Assembly (NCBI GenBank): GCA_002419135.1
Contig: DIFM01000026.1
Coordinates: 1-64,000, forward strand
Direction of reading: 5' to 3'
Origin: Dehalococcoidia bacterium UBA5748
GTDB lineage: Bacteria; Chloroflexota; Dehalococcoidia; Dehalococcoidales; UBA5627
Length of the DNA: 64,000 bases
The notes below the pieces were generated by a model, which was not told where the DNA came from, ran no database searches, and saw nothing but the letters and a program-made list of their open reading frames with translations. Shown here piece after piece: positions 26,859 through 35,008 of this stretch; the first letter of the stretch is position 1; every line of letters starts with the position of its first letter. Position numbers and translations under genes: made by a program.

Positions 26859-27459
26859 AGTTGAGTAATGCTTCCCATCCCAGCGCACCGGTCCAGGCTA
26901 CTGCCGTATAAAGAACGGTTCGCCCCAACCAGCAGGCGATGAAGAATTTCCACACCGGATAGCGTAGTGCCCCGGCTATACAACCTACAACGTCGAATGC
27001 AAACGGAAAAACCGAGAGTAAAAAGATAGCGGGAGCTCCGTATTTGCGCAGCCACGCTTCCAGTTTAAGATACCAGCGATTGTTTTTTGTGGTAACCAGG
27101 GCTTGCCCGCTATAGCCTGCCAGATAACCCGTAAGCTCTCCTATGGCGGCTCCGATACCGCCCGCCAGTCCTACCAGTGTAGCCGAAGGTAAAGCGGCGC
27201 CGAGAGCCGCTATCACCACGAAATTACCGACCGGCAGTACGACGGATGCGTTTAATATGACGCTTATAATAAACGAACCGAGGTAACCGTACCCCTTCAG
27301 TCCCTCTATCATATCGGGGTTATAATTATATGCCACAAAAATGCCCACCACTATTGCCACGATAAAAACGAGCATCGATATGGGTAGAAGCCTTGTTTTG
27401 ACCCAGGAAGGCTTGCACTGCGGAGGGGTTTCCTGCGATTCTTTGTCGGTATCGTTCAT
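26848..27459 (-). CDS. VTT-domain (DedA/SNARE-associated-like) membrane protein
   Basis: A 203-residue inner-membrane protein with a polar N-terminal 22 residues, then about five hydrophobic segments. The VTT core features LPVGNFVVIAALGAALPS, GGIGAAIGELTGYLAGYSG, and a late FPFAFDVVGCIAGALRYPVWKF resembling the F/YxxRxxPG region of DedA proteins, though the canonical Arg is not at that place. Such proteins act in lipid scrambling or envelope homeostasis; the specific role is unknown. It has its own promoter and its 3' end overlaps that of the MFS gene. Confidence 0.78.
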   Translation of the reverse strand: MNDTDKESQETPPQCKPSWVKTRLLPISMLVFIVAIVVGIFVAYNYNPDMIEGLKGYGYLGSFIISVILNASVVLPVGNFVVIAALGAALPSATLVGLAGGIGAAIGELTGYLAGYSGQALVTTKNNRWYLKLEAWLRKYGAPAIFLLSVFPFAFDVVGCIAGALRYPVWKFFIACWLGRTVLYTAVAWTGALGWEALLNFIG

Positions 27460-27498
27460 ATTGTTTGATATTCTATCATAATGGGAATAAGATATTAA

Positions 27499-27527
27499 AA
27501 AGTACCTTATTCAATTGCTGTTGTCAA
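27499..27527 (-). promoter_or_regulatory. Promoter of the VTT-domain gene
   Basis: On the reverse strand TTGACA (27522-27527), 17 bases, TACTTT (27499-27504). It ends 40 bases before the start codon of the VTT-domain gene. Confidence 0.65.
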
Positions 27528-27592
27528 TTATCGAATAGTTTAGGATACTCATTTTAACAGCCGTTGTCGTTTAATGGGTTTGCTACCGTCGA

Positions 27593-27621
27593 TTGACAAC
27601 TATGTTACATTTGTGTATTAT
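27593..27621 (+). promoter_or_regulatory. Promoter of the tat cluster
   Basis: Perfect -35 TTGACA (27593-27598), 17-base spacer, -10 TATTAT (27616-27621), one of the best promoters in the window. The first gene, tatA, starts at 27755, leaving a leader of roughly 125 bases in which I see no riboswitch. Confidence 0.75.
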
Positions 27622-27754
27622 TAGCTGGAATATAAATATGCTGTAAGCCAATGATATCCGATCTTTACGCCTCGTTCATCATCACCATTCATAAAGGGTT
27701 AGATTATGCTTTGGCAATTCGTTACAGTTATTAAACTAAGGGGGTTTTAAAAAC

Positions 27755-28042
27755 ATGATAAAACCGGGTCCATTGGAAATAGGGCTAGTTCTGGTAATCA
27801 TTCTTATTGTTTTCGGTGTAGGAAAACTTCCGCAGGTAGGCGCCGCACTGGGTAAGAGTATCAACGCTTTCAAGAAGGGTACAAAAGGCGAAGACGAAGA
27901 GGAACAGGCAGCGCAAGCTAAAACAAAGAAAAAGGCTAAGAAGAAAAAGGCTACAAATAAGAAAGCCTCTCAGGCGACTGAGGGCGCATCAGAAGGGGAA
28001 ACTAAACCTGCAGCAGAAGAAACTCCTGCCAAGCAGGCATAG
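27755..28042 (+). CDS. tatA: Twin-arginine translocase subunit TatA
   Basis: Pore-forming subunit of the Tat system that exports folded proteins across the inner membrane. The 95-residue protein has one N-terminal helix (PLEIGLVLVIILIVFGVGKLP), the hinge, an amphipathic helix (QVGAALGKSINAFKKG) and a highly charged Lys/Glu/Ala tail. AGGGGG precedes the ATG at a longer than usual distance. It heads a cluster with a second tatA-like gene, a tatB-like gene and tatC. A terminator at 28119-28152 follows it, so part of the transcript may stop here, making TatA the most abundant subunit. Confidence 0.93.
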   Translation: MIKPGPLEIGLVLVIILIVFGVGKLPQVGAALGKSINAFKKGTKGEDEEEQAAQAKTKKKAKKKKATNKKASQATEGASEGETKPAAEETPAKQA

Positions 28043-28118
28043 CAGTTTTTTCCGGGAGCGACAGATATTTGTTGTCCTGAGCTGAATTCATTATTCCGGT
28101 AAGAATAGTTGTAAAATG

Positions 28119-28156
28119 TATCCCCTTCCGTTAGGTTTGCAGGAAGGGGATATTTT
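28119..28156 (+). terminator. Intrinsic terminator after tatA
   Basis: Stem TATCCCCTTCC (28119-28129) with GGAAGGGGATA (28142-28152), 12-base loop, followed by TTTTC. It separates the first tatA from the rest of the tat cluster and may set the TatA to TatBC ratio. Confidence 0.75.
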
Positions 28157-28228
28157 CAAGGGGTGATTAATCGGCTGCGTTCCCGCTTTGAGTATTTGAT
28201 ATCATAAAGTAACGGAGGTGAAGTACCG

Positions 28229-28434
28229 TTGCCGTTTAAAATCGGTCCTTTCGAAATAATAATCGTATTACTGGTTATCTTTATCATCTTCGGGGCTGGG
28301 AAATTGCCCCAACTCTTCGAAACGTTCGGTCAATGGAAACGTGATTTTAAAAAAAATAAACAGGCGATGTTGAAGAGTTAGAGGAAACATCAACAAAGAA
28401 AGCAAGAAAGAAATCCAAAAAAAGCCGGGCATGA
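28229..28434 (+). pseudogene. Second tatA-like gene, broken by a frameshift
   Basis: Starts at TTG 28229 after a strong GGAGGTG site. The first frame codes 50 residues (KIGPFEIIIVLLVIFIIFG, then GAGKLPQLFETFGQWKRDFKKNK) and stops at 28379-28381. From the AAACAGG near 28360 a shift into the -1 frame continues as GDVEELEETSTKKARKKSKKSRA and stops at 28432-28434, giving the usual charged TatA tail. A single missing base in the assembly, a true mutation or programmed slippage would each explain it. Without the tail, the 50-residue form still has the helix and hinge and might work. Confidence 0.75.
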
Positions 28435-28585
28435 TTATCAATCCACTTGCGACAATACGACCATCGGCAGCCGGCGCCGGCGTTTGCGTTCCTTTAGCGA
28501 TGTTTATGTTGTGTCGGCAGGTTTTATTCCATTTAGATAAAACTCCATTTCCAATAAAAATCGAAGCTAAAAATGAGATAGAATA

Positions 28586-29272
28586 ATGGGTTTAGACCTT
28601 GGTTTTTTTGAAATACTGGTAATACTGGTAGTTACTCTTCTCGTGGTTGGTCCCGAGAAGCTGCCCGAGTATGCGCGCAAGTTCGGCAAGATAGTGCGCG
28701 ACCTCAGGAAAATGACCAAAAATTTTACCGGAGAAGTGACCAGGTCGCTCGACCTGGAAGATGATTTCGATGATTTAAAGAACACCGCTCAGGGGCTTAA
28801 GGGTTCACTCGATGAAGAATCTTTGAAAATCAAGAATGCTCTCGATATGGAAGCGGAAGAAATCGCTAAAACAATAGATGATGAAGTCAGCGGTGTCAAA
28901 AAGATAATGGATGACGGAACAGCTGAAATTGCGAATATGCTGGAAAAGGAATCACGTGAATTCGATACCACAGCCCGTGAGATAAAAAACCCGCTGGCGA
29001 GAGAAGCTCAGGAGGTGAGTTCTACGCTGAACGAGAGCGTTGATAAAATAAATAAATCCTTAAATATAGAAAATGCCTCTCCGGCTATCCCGTCTAAAAA
29101 AACTAAAAAGACGGGTGAAGAAAAGAAGGAGGCTAAAAAGACCCCCGACATTCCCGAAGACCGTTTCAATCCTTTTGATAGCAGACAGGCGCAGACTAAT
29201 TTAACACCACCGGCTAATGCTGATACTACAGCCGCTGACAAAAAAACAGATACTGAGGAAACAGAGCAATAA
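28586..29272 (+). CDS. tatB: TatB-like Tat subunit with long coiled-coil tail
   Basis: A 228-residue single-helix protein. The N-terminus GFFEILVILVVTLLVVGPEKLPEYARKFGKIVRDLRKMTK is a TatA/B-type membrane helix plus amphipathic helix with the Pro-Glu-Lys-Leu-Pro hinge typical of TatB. It is followed by a long, charged helical region built of irregular repeats around SLKIKNALDMEAEEIAKTIDDE and a Pro/Thr-rich C-terminus. The length exceeds common TatB (about 170). It abuts tatC, with one base between stop and proposed tatC start. Function as the substrate-binding partner of TatC is inferred. Confidence 0.85.
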   Translation: MGLDLGFFEILVILVVTLLVVGPEKLPEYARKFGKIVRDLRKMTKNFTGEVTRSLDLEDDFDDLKNTAQGLKGSLDEESLKIKNALDMEAEEIAKTIDDEVSGVKKIMDDGTAEIANMLEKESREFDTTAREIKNPLAREAQEVSSTLNESVDKINKSLNIENASPAIPSKKTKKTGEEKKEAKKTPDIPEDRFNPFDSRQAQTNLTPPANADTTAADKKTDTEETEQ

Positions 29273-29273
29273 A

Positions 29274-30047
29274 GTGGTAACTACAGAAATAAGACGAGAC
29301 CCGATTACAGGCAAGAGGATGCCCATTAAAGGGCACCTGGTGGAATTGCGTGACCGTATCGCCAAGTCTGTTATAGCTATGGTTATTACCACGGCCATAT
29401 CGTTCATTTTTGCCAAAACCATGATACTGATTTTAAAAGCCCCTGCTAAAGGCATTGATTTTCAGGCCATCACTCCGACCGAAAACATAGCCGTGTATTT
29501 TAAGGTTGCGCTTGCCGGCGGTTTTATTATCGCTATGCCGTTTCTGGTTTACCAGGCGATTGCATTTATTGCTCCGGGGCTTACCTCTAAAGAGAGAAAA
29601 AACATATTACAACTTTTGCCTTTTGTAACCCTGTTATTCGCTACGGGGGTCGCGTTCTCATATTTTGTCGCCCTGCCGCCTGCTATGGCATTCCTGGGTG
29701 GTTTTCTTTCCGATGTTGCCGAAAATGTCTGGAGACTTACCGAATATATAAGTGTCGTTACACGTATGATTATCTATGTCGGTTTGGTGTTTGAAACTCC
29801 GCTTATTATCATGATACTGGCGCGAATGGGGTTGGTAACTCCGCAATGGCTGGCTGGTAAGCGTAAACTGTGGATTATTCTGGCATTTGTAATATCGGCT
29901 CTTATTACGCCCACTATGGATCCCATTAACCAGTCGATTATTGCTCTTCCGCTGATTATTTTACTCGAGTTGAGCATTATCCTCTCCAGATTCGTCTATA
30001 AAAAGCGGGCAGTAAAACAATCTGAAGAAGCCGCTGAAAATATATAG
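29274..30047 (+). CDS. tatC: Sec-independent translocase subunit TatC
   Basis: Polytopic membrane subunit recognising twin-arginine signals. Six hydrophobic segments are visible; the family motifs are GHLVELRDRIAKS at the N-terminus (substrate-binding cytosolic tip), the conserved MPFLVYQAIAFIAPGLTSKERK, FETPLIIMILARMG and ALITPTMDPINQ. I chose GTG at 29274, directly after tatB, for 257 residues; an in-frame codon at 29217 inside tatB would be longer than the family norm. It closes the tat cluster. Confidence 0.95.
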   Translation: MVTTEIRRDPITGKRMPIKGHLVELRDRIAKSVIAMVITTAISFIFAKTMILILKAPAKGIDFQAITPTENIAVYFKVALAGGFIIAMPFLVYQAIAFIAPGLTSKERKNILQLLPFVTLLFATGVAFSYFVALPPAMAFLGGFLSDVAENVWRLTEYISVVTRMIIYVGLVFETPLIIMILARMGLVTPQWLAGKRKLWIILAFVISALITPTMDPINQSIIALPLIILLELSIILSRFVYKKRAVKQSEEAAENI

Positions 30048-30145
30048 AGCCAATATTTGGATATCCCGTTATTCGGTAGTATAATATTAATATAATTTTA
30101 TTTAGCAGTTTTCGATGATATTTCGATAAACACAGAGGTTAGCAG

Positions 30146-30388
30146 ATGGTCAGTCAGTATTGTCTTTGTTTTTCTTGCGGACGGGAAAAGGAATTCAGTC
30201 CCAACGAACCGGCCAGCGATGTGCTCGAAGGGTGGTTGATTGTGTCCGCTTTCAATGGTAACGGCTCTATTGTCAGATATAATTTTTGTTCTTATGAGTG
30301 TCTTCAGGAATGGGTTGTTTCCCAGTCTTCGATGAGTCCCGAAATATTTATGAATTCTATAAACGAAGAGACCGGGAACAATAACTAA
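30146..30388 (+). CDS. Small Cys4 zinc-binding protein
   Basis: An 80-residue protein with two Cys pairs, CFSCGRE and FCSYECLQEW, spaced by about 35 residues, in the style of an MYM-type or similar zinc finger. Family and function are not recognised. AGAGGT precedes the ATG. It lies between tatC and the AIR-synthase-like gene, with a long inverted repeat just after it (30394-30443). Confidence 0.65.
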   Translation: MVSQYCLCFSCGREKEFSPNEPASDVLEGWLIVSAFNGNGSIVRYNFCSYECLQEWVVSQSSMSPEIFMNSINEETGNNN

Positions 30389-30393
30389 TTTCA

Positions 30394-30443
30394 GGCAGGT
30401 CTGTACTCCGGCGGTTCAAGTCGCTTGTTACAAAAGACCTGCC
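30394..30443 (+). terminator. Inverted repeat, possible terminator
   Basis: GGCAGGTCT (30394-30402) pairs perfectly with AGACCTGCC (30435-30443) across a 32-base loop. It follows the small zinc protein gene and precedes the AIR-synthase-like gene by about 60 bases. The T-run is poor (ATTCTCATT), so it may instead be a structured leader. Confidence 0.4.
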
Positions 30444-30506
30444 ATTCTCATTAAAAATAACGATATCGCTTTTTAATTAATAATATCTGTAAGGAGAAAT
30501 TGTAAG

Positions 30507-31571
30507 ATGAGCGAAATCCCCGAAATCGGTAAAATATCGGCTGATATCTTCAGCGAAATCATCTTCCCCAGGTTGGGAGCTAAGAACAAAGATGTTCTGG
30601 TCGGACCTATGCACGGGGTAGATGTCGGTATTTGTGAAATCGGGAACAAGGCGGTATCTTTTACCACCGACCCGGTATTTATCGTGCCGGAATACGGATG
30701 GGAACGCGCAGCCTGGTTTGCCATCAACATACTGGCTTCGGATTCGGTAACCTGCGGTTTGCCTCCGCGCTACCTTTCGATAGATATGAACCTCCCGATG
30801 TCGATGACCAAGCAGCAGATGGATATTACATGGAGAGTGATTCACTCGGAATGCGAGAGAATGGGTATCAATATCATTACCGGTCACACCGGCCGTTATG
30901 AAAACTGCAACTACCCGATGGTTGGCGGCGGAACGGTAATCGGTGTCGGTGAGCTTACCGAGTATGTTACCCCCCGTTTCATTACCGCCGGAGATAAAAT
31001 CATTGTTACCAAAGGTCCCGCAATAGAGGCAACGGGTATCTTTGCCGCCATGCTGCCGCGCCTGCTGGAGGAAGAATTCGGCAAGGAATTCAGCATACGG
31101 GCGCAGGATATTTTTTATAAAATGTCGGTGGTGGATGACGCAATGGCTGCGGTAGGTGTCGGCGTCAGAGAGAACGGCGTTACTGCTATGCACGATGCTA
31201 CCGAATGCGGTATCTGGGGAGGCCTTTACGAAGTGGCAGAGGCGGCCGGGCTGGGTGTAAGGGTAGAACAGGAAAAAATCGTTGCTACCGATTGTGTGCT
31301 GGATATCTGTCGTTTCTTCGATATAGACCCGTACGCGTCCATAAGTGAGGGCACTCTGATTATTGCCTGCAAGCCGCATAAAGCCGAAGAGGTAGTGAAT
31401 TCTTTATCGCGTAAGGGTATAATTTCATCCGTAATCGGTGAGTTTACCGAAAAAGAAAGCGGTATGGTTCTTATAAAAGAAGGCAGAGAAACAGAATTGA
31501 AGCATCCCATTGTCGACCCGTTCTGGAATGCTTTTTACAGGGCGCTGGAAAAATATAAATCTTACCTTTAA
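30507..31571 (+). CDS. AIR-synthase-related (HypE/PurM-like) protein
   Basis: A 354-residue protein of the PurM/HypE/SelD ATP-binding superfamily. The AIRS N-domain has [24 protein letters not shown] and the ATP-loop-like [16 protein letters not shown] region; the C-domain has [21 protein letters not shown]. HypE proper ends in PRIC with a catalytic Cys; this protein ends KYKSYL, so it is not a normal HypE. The role may be in an uncharacterised cofactor or phosphorylation step. AAGGAG precedes the ATG. It is followed after 23 bases by nadA. Confidence 0.82.
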   Translation: MSEIPEIGKISADIFSEIIFPRLGAKNKDVLVGPMHGVDVGICEIGNKAVSFTTDPVFIVPEYGWERAAWFAINILASDSVTCGLPPRYLSIDMNLPMSMTKQQMDITWRVIHSECERMGINIITGHTGRYENCNYPMVGGGTVIGVGELTEYVTPRFITAGDKIIVTKGPAIEATGIFAAMLPRLLEEEFGKEFSIRAQDIFYKMSVVDDAMAAVGVGVRENGVTAMHDATECGIWGGLYEVAEAAGLGVRVEQEKIVATDCVLDICRFFDIDPYASISEGTLIIACKPHKAEEVVNSLSRKGIISSVIGEFTEKESGMVLIKEGRETELKHPIVDPFWNAFYRALEKYKSYL

Positions 31572-31594
31572 GTCTGGAAGCAGAGGTTTATAAG

Positions 31595-32512
31595 TTGGAA
31601 AACGGACAAAAAGAGCTTGCACGGAGAATAGTTAAATTAAAAAAGGAAAGGAATGCCGTCATACTGGCGCATAATTATCAGCCCGCGGAAATCCAGGATC
31701 TGGCTGATTTTGTCGGCGATTCGCTGGAGCTTTCACAGAAAGCCGCGTTGACAGATGCCGATGTCATTGTCTTTTGCGGCGTTCATTTTATGGCGGAAAC
31801 CGCTTACATACTCTCTCCCGATAAAAAAGTGCTGCTTCCCGAAGCCTCGGCGGGTTGCCCTATGGCGGATATGGTCACCGCCGAAAAACTGCTTGCGAAG
31901 AAAAAGGAACTGCCCGATGCGGCAGTGGTTACATATATCAATTCCACCGCAGCGGTAAAAGCCGAATCCGATATCTGCTGCACCTCGGCAAATGCGCCCA
32001 AAGTGGTTGCCAGTCTGCCCGACCGGGAAATTCTATTTGTTCCCGATATGTATCTGGGACAATATGTGGCATCACAGGTTCCGGATAAAAAGTATACTTT
32101 TTGGCCCGGTTTCTGCCCGGTCCACGAGGGGATAAAAGCCGATTCCGTCATGAGATTAAAAAATCAATATCCTCTGGCAAAAGTCGTAGTACATCCGGAG
32201 TGCCGTCCCGAGGTAATCGCGCTTGCCGACGAGGTCTTGAGCACCAGCGGAATGTGTCGCTATGCTGCCCGCCCGGATGTAAATCAGATGATTGTGGTTA
32301 CCGAAATCGGTATTATTCATCGCATGCAGAAAGAGAATCCACAGAAACAGTTCATTCCGGTTTCTGAAAATGCAATATGTCACACTATGAAATCAATCAC
32401 ACTTGAAAAAGTGCTTCATTCTTTGGAAACCCTAACTCCTGAGGTAACAGTGCCCGAAGAAATCAGGCTAAAAGCTATCGGTGCAGTCAACAGAATGCTT
32501 GGCATTGTTTGA
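31595..32512 (+). CDS. nadA: Quinolinate synthase A
   Basis: 4Fe-4S enzyme condensing iminoaspartate with dihydroxyacetone phosphate to quinolinate in NAD synthesis. The three cluster cysteines are Cys88 (AGCPMAD), Cys174 (GFCPVH) and Cys262 (AICHTMKS), with the approximately 87-residue spacing of the family. [23 protein letters not shown] near the N-terminus is diagnostic. The start is TTG at 31595 with AGAGGT upstream; 305 residues is the short form found in anaerobes and archaea. nadB and nadC are not adjacent. Confidence 0.95.
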   Translation: MENGQKELARRIVKLKKERNAVILAHNYQPAEIQDLADFVGDSLELSQKAALTDADVIVFCGVHFMAETAYILSPDKKVLLPEASAGCPMADMVTAEKLLAKKKELPDAAVVTYINSTAAVKAESDICCTSANAPKVVASLPDREILFVPDMYLGQYVASQVPDKKYTFWPGFCPVHEGIKADSVMRLKNQYPLAKVVVHPECRPEVIALADEVLSTSGMCRYAARPDVNQMIVVTEIGIIHRMQKENPQKQFIPVSENAICHTMKSITLEKVLHSLETLTPEVTVPEEIRLKAIGAVNRMLGIV

Positions 32513-32532
32513 TAGCTTGAAGGGAGGTTGCG

Positions 32533-32856
32533 ATGCCAAACTCCGAATACATAGTTATCTTCGTTACTACCGAAGCCGGCGAGGAATCCGCTCTTATCTC
32601 AAAGGTTTTGCTTGAACAGAGAAAAGCCGCCTGTGTCAGTATAGTCAAAGATGTTGATTCGATGTACTGGTGGAATGATAAGATTGATTCGGCAAGCGAG
32701 AACCTGCTGGTTATAAAAACCAGAGCCGCACTGTTAGAGGAAATTATTCAAATCGTTAAAGAGATTCACACCAACGATGTGCCAGAAATAATTGCACTTC
32801 CTATTATCGGCGGTAATCAGGACTATCTGGACTGGGTTGGTAAAGAAACGTTGTGA
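32533..32856 (+). CDS. cutA: CutA-like divalent-cation tolerance protein
   Basis: A 107-residue trimeric PII-like protein of the CutA family; linked to copper tolerance in E. coli, true role uncertain. The fold segments YIVIFVTTEAGEESALISKVLLEQRKAACVSI, YWWNDKI and TNDVPEIIALPIIGGNQDYLDWV are diagnostic. AGGGAGG precedes the ATG. It starts 20 bases after nadA and likely shares its transcript. Confidence 0.93.
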   Translation: MPNSEYIVIFVTTEAGEESALISKVLLEQRKAACVSIVKDVDSMYWWNDKIDSASENLLVIKTRAALLEEIIQIVKEIHTNDVPEIIALPIIGGNQDYLDWVGKETL

Positions 32857-32865
32857 GAGTATAAT
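32837..32865 (+). promoter_or_regulatory. Promoter of cysE within the end of cutA, leaderless
   Basis: TTGGTA (32837-32842), 17-base spacer, TATAAT (32860-32865). The -10 box ends 7 bases before the cysE ATG, so the transcript should begin at or next to the start codon. The same word GTATAATCTAGTA recurs just before the ABC-F gene at 55951-55963. Confidence 0.65.
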
Positions 32866-32872
32866 CTAGTAA

Positions 32873-33583
32873 ATGTGTAAGCGTATTGCAGAGGACATAA
32901 GGACGGTTTTTAAGGGAGACCCGGCAGCAAGAAGCGTGCTTGAGGTTTTAACATGTTATCCAGGCTTGCATGCTGTTTGGGCACACCGCATATCCCATTT
33001 TTTATGGAATCATCATATGCGCTATCTTGCCCGGCTGTTGTCACACTGGACGCGCTTCTTCACTGCTATCGAAATACATCCGGGGGCTACCCTCGGTCGC
33101 CGTTTCTTTATCGACCACGGCTCGGGTGTAGTGATCGGTGAAACGGCGGAAATCGGAGAAGACGTACTAATTTATCAGGGAGTTGTACTTGGAGGCACCA
33201 GCCTCAACAAAGGTAAACGCCATCCGACCATCGGTAATAAAGTAGTCATCGGAACCGGAGCGGTGGTCTTGGGCGCAATTACTGTCGGCGAGGGGGCGAA
33301 AATAGGCTCCGGCTCGGTTGTAATTAAACCGGTTCCCCCCGGAGCAACCGTAGTGGGCATCCCCGGCAGGGTGGTAGATGAACACCATAAACCGCTTTTA
33401 GACCTGGAACACGGCAATCTGCCCGACCCGGTTGCTGATGTAATCAGGCTGGTGTTGAACGAACAAGCAAAGCTGGAGGAACGACTCAATAAAGTGGAAA
33501 CCAGCTCCGGTATAGAAGTCCCTCACGACGAATTAAAACAAAAAATAAGGGAAGTTATCAGGGAGTTCGAACAGGAAGGATAA
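32873..33583 (+). CDS. cysE: Serine O-acetyltransferase
   Basis: Acetylates serine with acetyl-CoA, the entry to cysteine synthesis. After an N-terminal helical part ([29 protein letters not shown]) the left-handed beta-helix hexapeptide repeats include [44 protein letters not shown] and [24 protein letters not shown]. The 236-residue length matches the short EpsC-type enzyme. No ribosome-binding site is present, consistent with the leaderless promoter. The NIL-domain gene starts two bases after its stop. Confidence 0.95.
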   Translation: MCKRIAEDIRTVFKGDPAARSVLEVLTCYPGLHAVWAHRISHFLWNHHMRYLARLLSHWTRFFTAIEIHPGATLGRRFFIDHGSGVVIGETAEIGEDVLIYQGVVLGGTSLNKGKRHPTIGNKVVIGTGAVVLGAITVGEGAKIGSGSVVIKPVPPGATVVGIPGRVVDEHHKPLLDLEHGNLPDPVADVIRLVLNEQAKLEERLNKVETSSGIEVPHDELKQKIREVIREFEQEG

Positions 33584-33584
33584 A

Positions 33585-33815
33585 ATGGCTACTGTTAAGA
33601 AAAGAATAATATTCATAATTCCGGAGGAAATGCTGTTGGAGCCTATTCTTTACACTATTACTCAGCAATACGACTTAAAAGTAAGTATCTACAACTCCGA
33701 TATCAGTGGAAACGAAGGCGTGATGAGGCTGGAGCTCGAGGGAGAAGAGAAACAAATCGAAGAAGGGCTTACCTGGGCGATGTCAAGAGGCATCCGTGTC
33801 GAAGCCGTCGGTTAA
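33585..33815 (+). CDS. Stand-alone NIL-domain protein
   Basis: A 76-residue ACT-like NIL domain, normally the regulatory tail of methionine ABC transporter ATPases (MetN). The pattern IIFIIPEEMLLEPILYTITQQYDLKVSIYNSDI and GVMRLELEGEEKQIEEGLTWAMSRGIRVEAV fits. As a free-standing unit after cysE, a sulfur-amino-acid-binding role is plausible but not shown. It is translationally coupled to cysE, with only a single base between stop and start. Confidence 0.85.
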   Translation: MATVKKRIIFIIPEEMLLEPILYTITQQYDLKVSIYNSDISGNEGVMRLELEGEEKQIEEGLTWAMSRGIRVEAVG

Positions 33816-33905
33816 AAACTTTTAAATTATGATAAAAATCACTTTAAACGGGTTTCTTTCTTGTTTATAATTGATATGTAAATAAAAAACGGGGGGGACA
33901 ATGTT

Positions 33906-34169
33906 ATGAGCGTAGAAAAGCATTTTACTGCGCAGGAAGCCAAAGAAATAGGTGAAGAACTGGGAATCGATTGGACAAAATTCGATGTTGAGCAGTTCAG
34001 GATGGGGCTGGATGTAGAGTTGGAGCATGGTCTGGTGGACCCGCAAACCAATGTTACCGATGACGACCCCATTTTAACGGGGAAAATCACGCTTGCCCAT
34101 TTAAATGAATTCTCCGATTATTACACACGCCTTTATGAGATGGAAGAAGAAGCCGAAAGCGAGTTGTAG
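33906..34169 (+). CDS. DUF5661-like small acidic protein
   Basis: An 87-residue acidic protein, MSVEKHFTAQEAKEIGEELGIDW followed by FRMGLDVELEHGLVDPQTNVTDDDP and LAHLNEFSDYYTRLYEMEEEAE. It matches my memory of DUF5661, a family also found in phages and with unknown function. GGGGGG precedes, at a normal distance, the start at 33906. A possible TATAAT at about 33866 may drive it separately from the cys genes. It ends convergent to the methyltransferase gene. Confidence 0.7.
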   Translation: MSVEKHFTAQEAKEIGEELGIDWTKFDVEQFRMGLDVELEHGLVDPQTNVTDDDPILTGKITLAHLNEFSDYYTRLYEMEEEAESEL

Positions 34170-34190
34170 GAGGGGTGTCTAAATCTCCCC

Positions 34191-34715
34191 TCACACCTTC
34201 CGGGCTATAATTCCGGCAACCGCTTTTCGATTGTCGATTATTCCTTCATAATAGCGCAGGCAGCGGAAATCGCGAAACATCTCTAAAAGTTCATTGTATT
34301 CGAGTAAAAAATCCTTATTCGAGGGTTTCCCGAACCTTGCCTGGTCTATGGTGTAAGTTTGATATACTACCATACCGCCTGCTTTCAAACCCTCCTTTAT
34401 TCGAGGCATCAACGGGCGGTGCAGGTAGTTGAAACAGATAATAACATCATAGGCGTTTTTCCCTATTCCATAATTACCTGATTCGATATCGGCAACATAA
34501 GCATTTATATTTGCGCCAACCGATTTTGCTCTTTCCAAAGCAGTCTTAACCGCTTCTTCGGAAACATCTATCCCTTCTGCATCGAAACCCACCTTTGCCA
34601 GATAGATTGTATTACGTCCGTTTCCCATAGCGATATCCAGCGCCCTGCCCTTTGGCAGCAAGCTGATATTCTCAACCAGAAACGGAGATGCTTCGGACTC
34701 GTCATATGAATGCAT
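34191..34715 (-). CDS. SAM-dependent methyltransferase (TehB-like)
   Basis: A 174-residue class I methyltransferase. Motif I is ALDIAMGNGRNTIYLAK, the acidic end of strand 2 is GIDVSEEAV, and motif IV is VIICFNYLHRPLMPRIKEGLKAGG. It is closest in feel to TehB/UbiE-like small-molecule methyltransferases; the substrate is unknown. The ATG overlaps the last base of the TIGR04076-like gene upstream, so the two are translated together. Confidence 0.82.
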   Translation of the reverse strand: MHSYDESEASPFLVENISLLPKGRALDIAMGNGRNTIYLAKVGFDAEGIDVSEEAVKTALERAKSVGANINAYVADIESGNYGIGKNAYDVIICFNYLHRPLMPRIKEGLKAGGMVVYQTYTIDQARFGKPSNKDFLLEYNELLEMFRDFRCLRYYEGIIDNRKAVAGIIARKV

Positions 34716-34978
34716 TAATATTCCAATTCCCTCCGGCTGAGCTCGAAGACCACCGGGTTATCCGGGTCCGGACAGGCAACCGTTGTTTTGGAGGGGTCTT
34801 TTTCCCAGGGCAAACTGCCGCCGAACTGCAGTACCTCGGCAAAAGGGAAAAGGGTATAAAACGCCCATGAACACATACAGTTGGGAGTACTCTGCCCGAT
34901 GACGAATTCATCCCCTACCCTGTGCCCGGCTTCACAGGTACCTTTTTGCGAGATTATTTTTGCTACTATCGTATGCAT
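34715..34978 (-). CDS. TIGR04076-family-like small protein
   Basis: An 87-residue protein beginning MHTIVAKIISQKGTCEAGHRVGDEF, with CMCSWAFYTLFPFAEVLQFGG and TVACPDPDNPVVFEL, which is the TIGR04076 pattern (conserved cysteines, unknown function, common in anaerobes). AGGAGG lies before the ATG. It overlaps the methyltransferase start by one base. The next gene upstream is the cation exchanger, ending 30 bases away. Confidence 0.8.
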   Translation of the reverse strand: MHTIVAKIISQKGTCEAGHRVGDEFVIGQSTPNCMCSWAFYTLFPFAEVLQFGGSLPWEKDPSKTTVACPDPDNPVVFELSRRELEY

Positions 34979-35008
34979 TTTTAACCTCCTCGCGGTAAAT
35001 ATAATTTG

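Noticed and set aside
27622..27754. Riboswitch in the long tatA leader
   Set aside because: No recognisable aptamer core or expression-platform hairpin was visible.
30477..31379. Open frame of 300 codons antisense to the AIR-synthase-like gene
   Set aside because: Same reasons: fully covered by a conserved gene, no domain, no start signal.
30507..31571. Calling this hydrogenase maturation protein HypE
   Set aside because: The C-terminal PRIC motif is absent and no other hyp genes are nearby, so only superfamily membership is supported.
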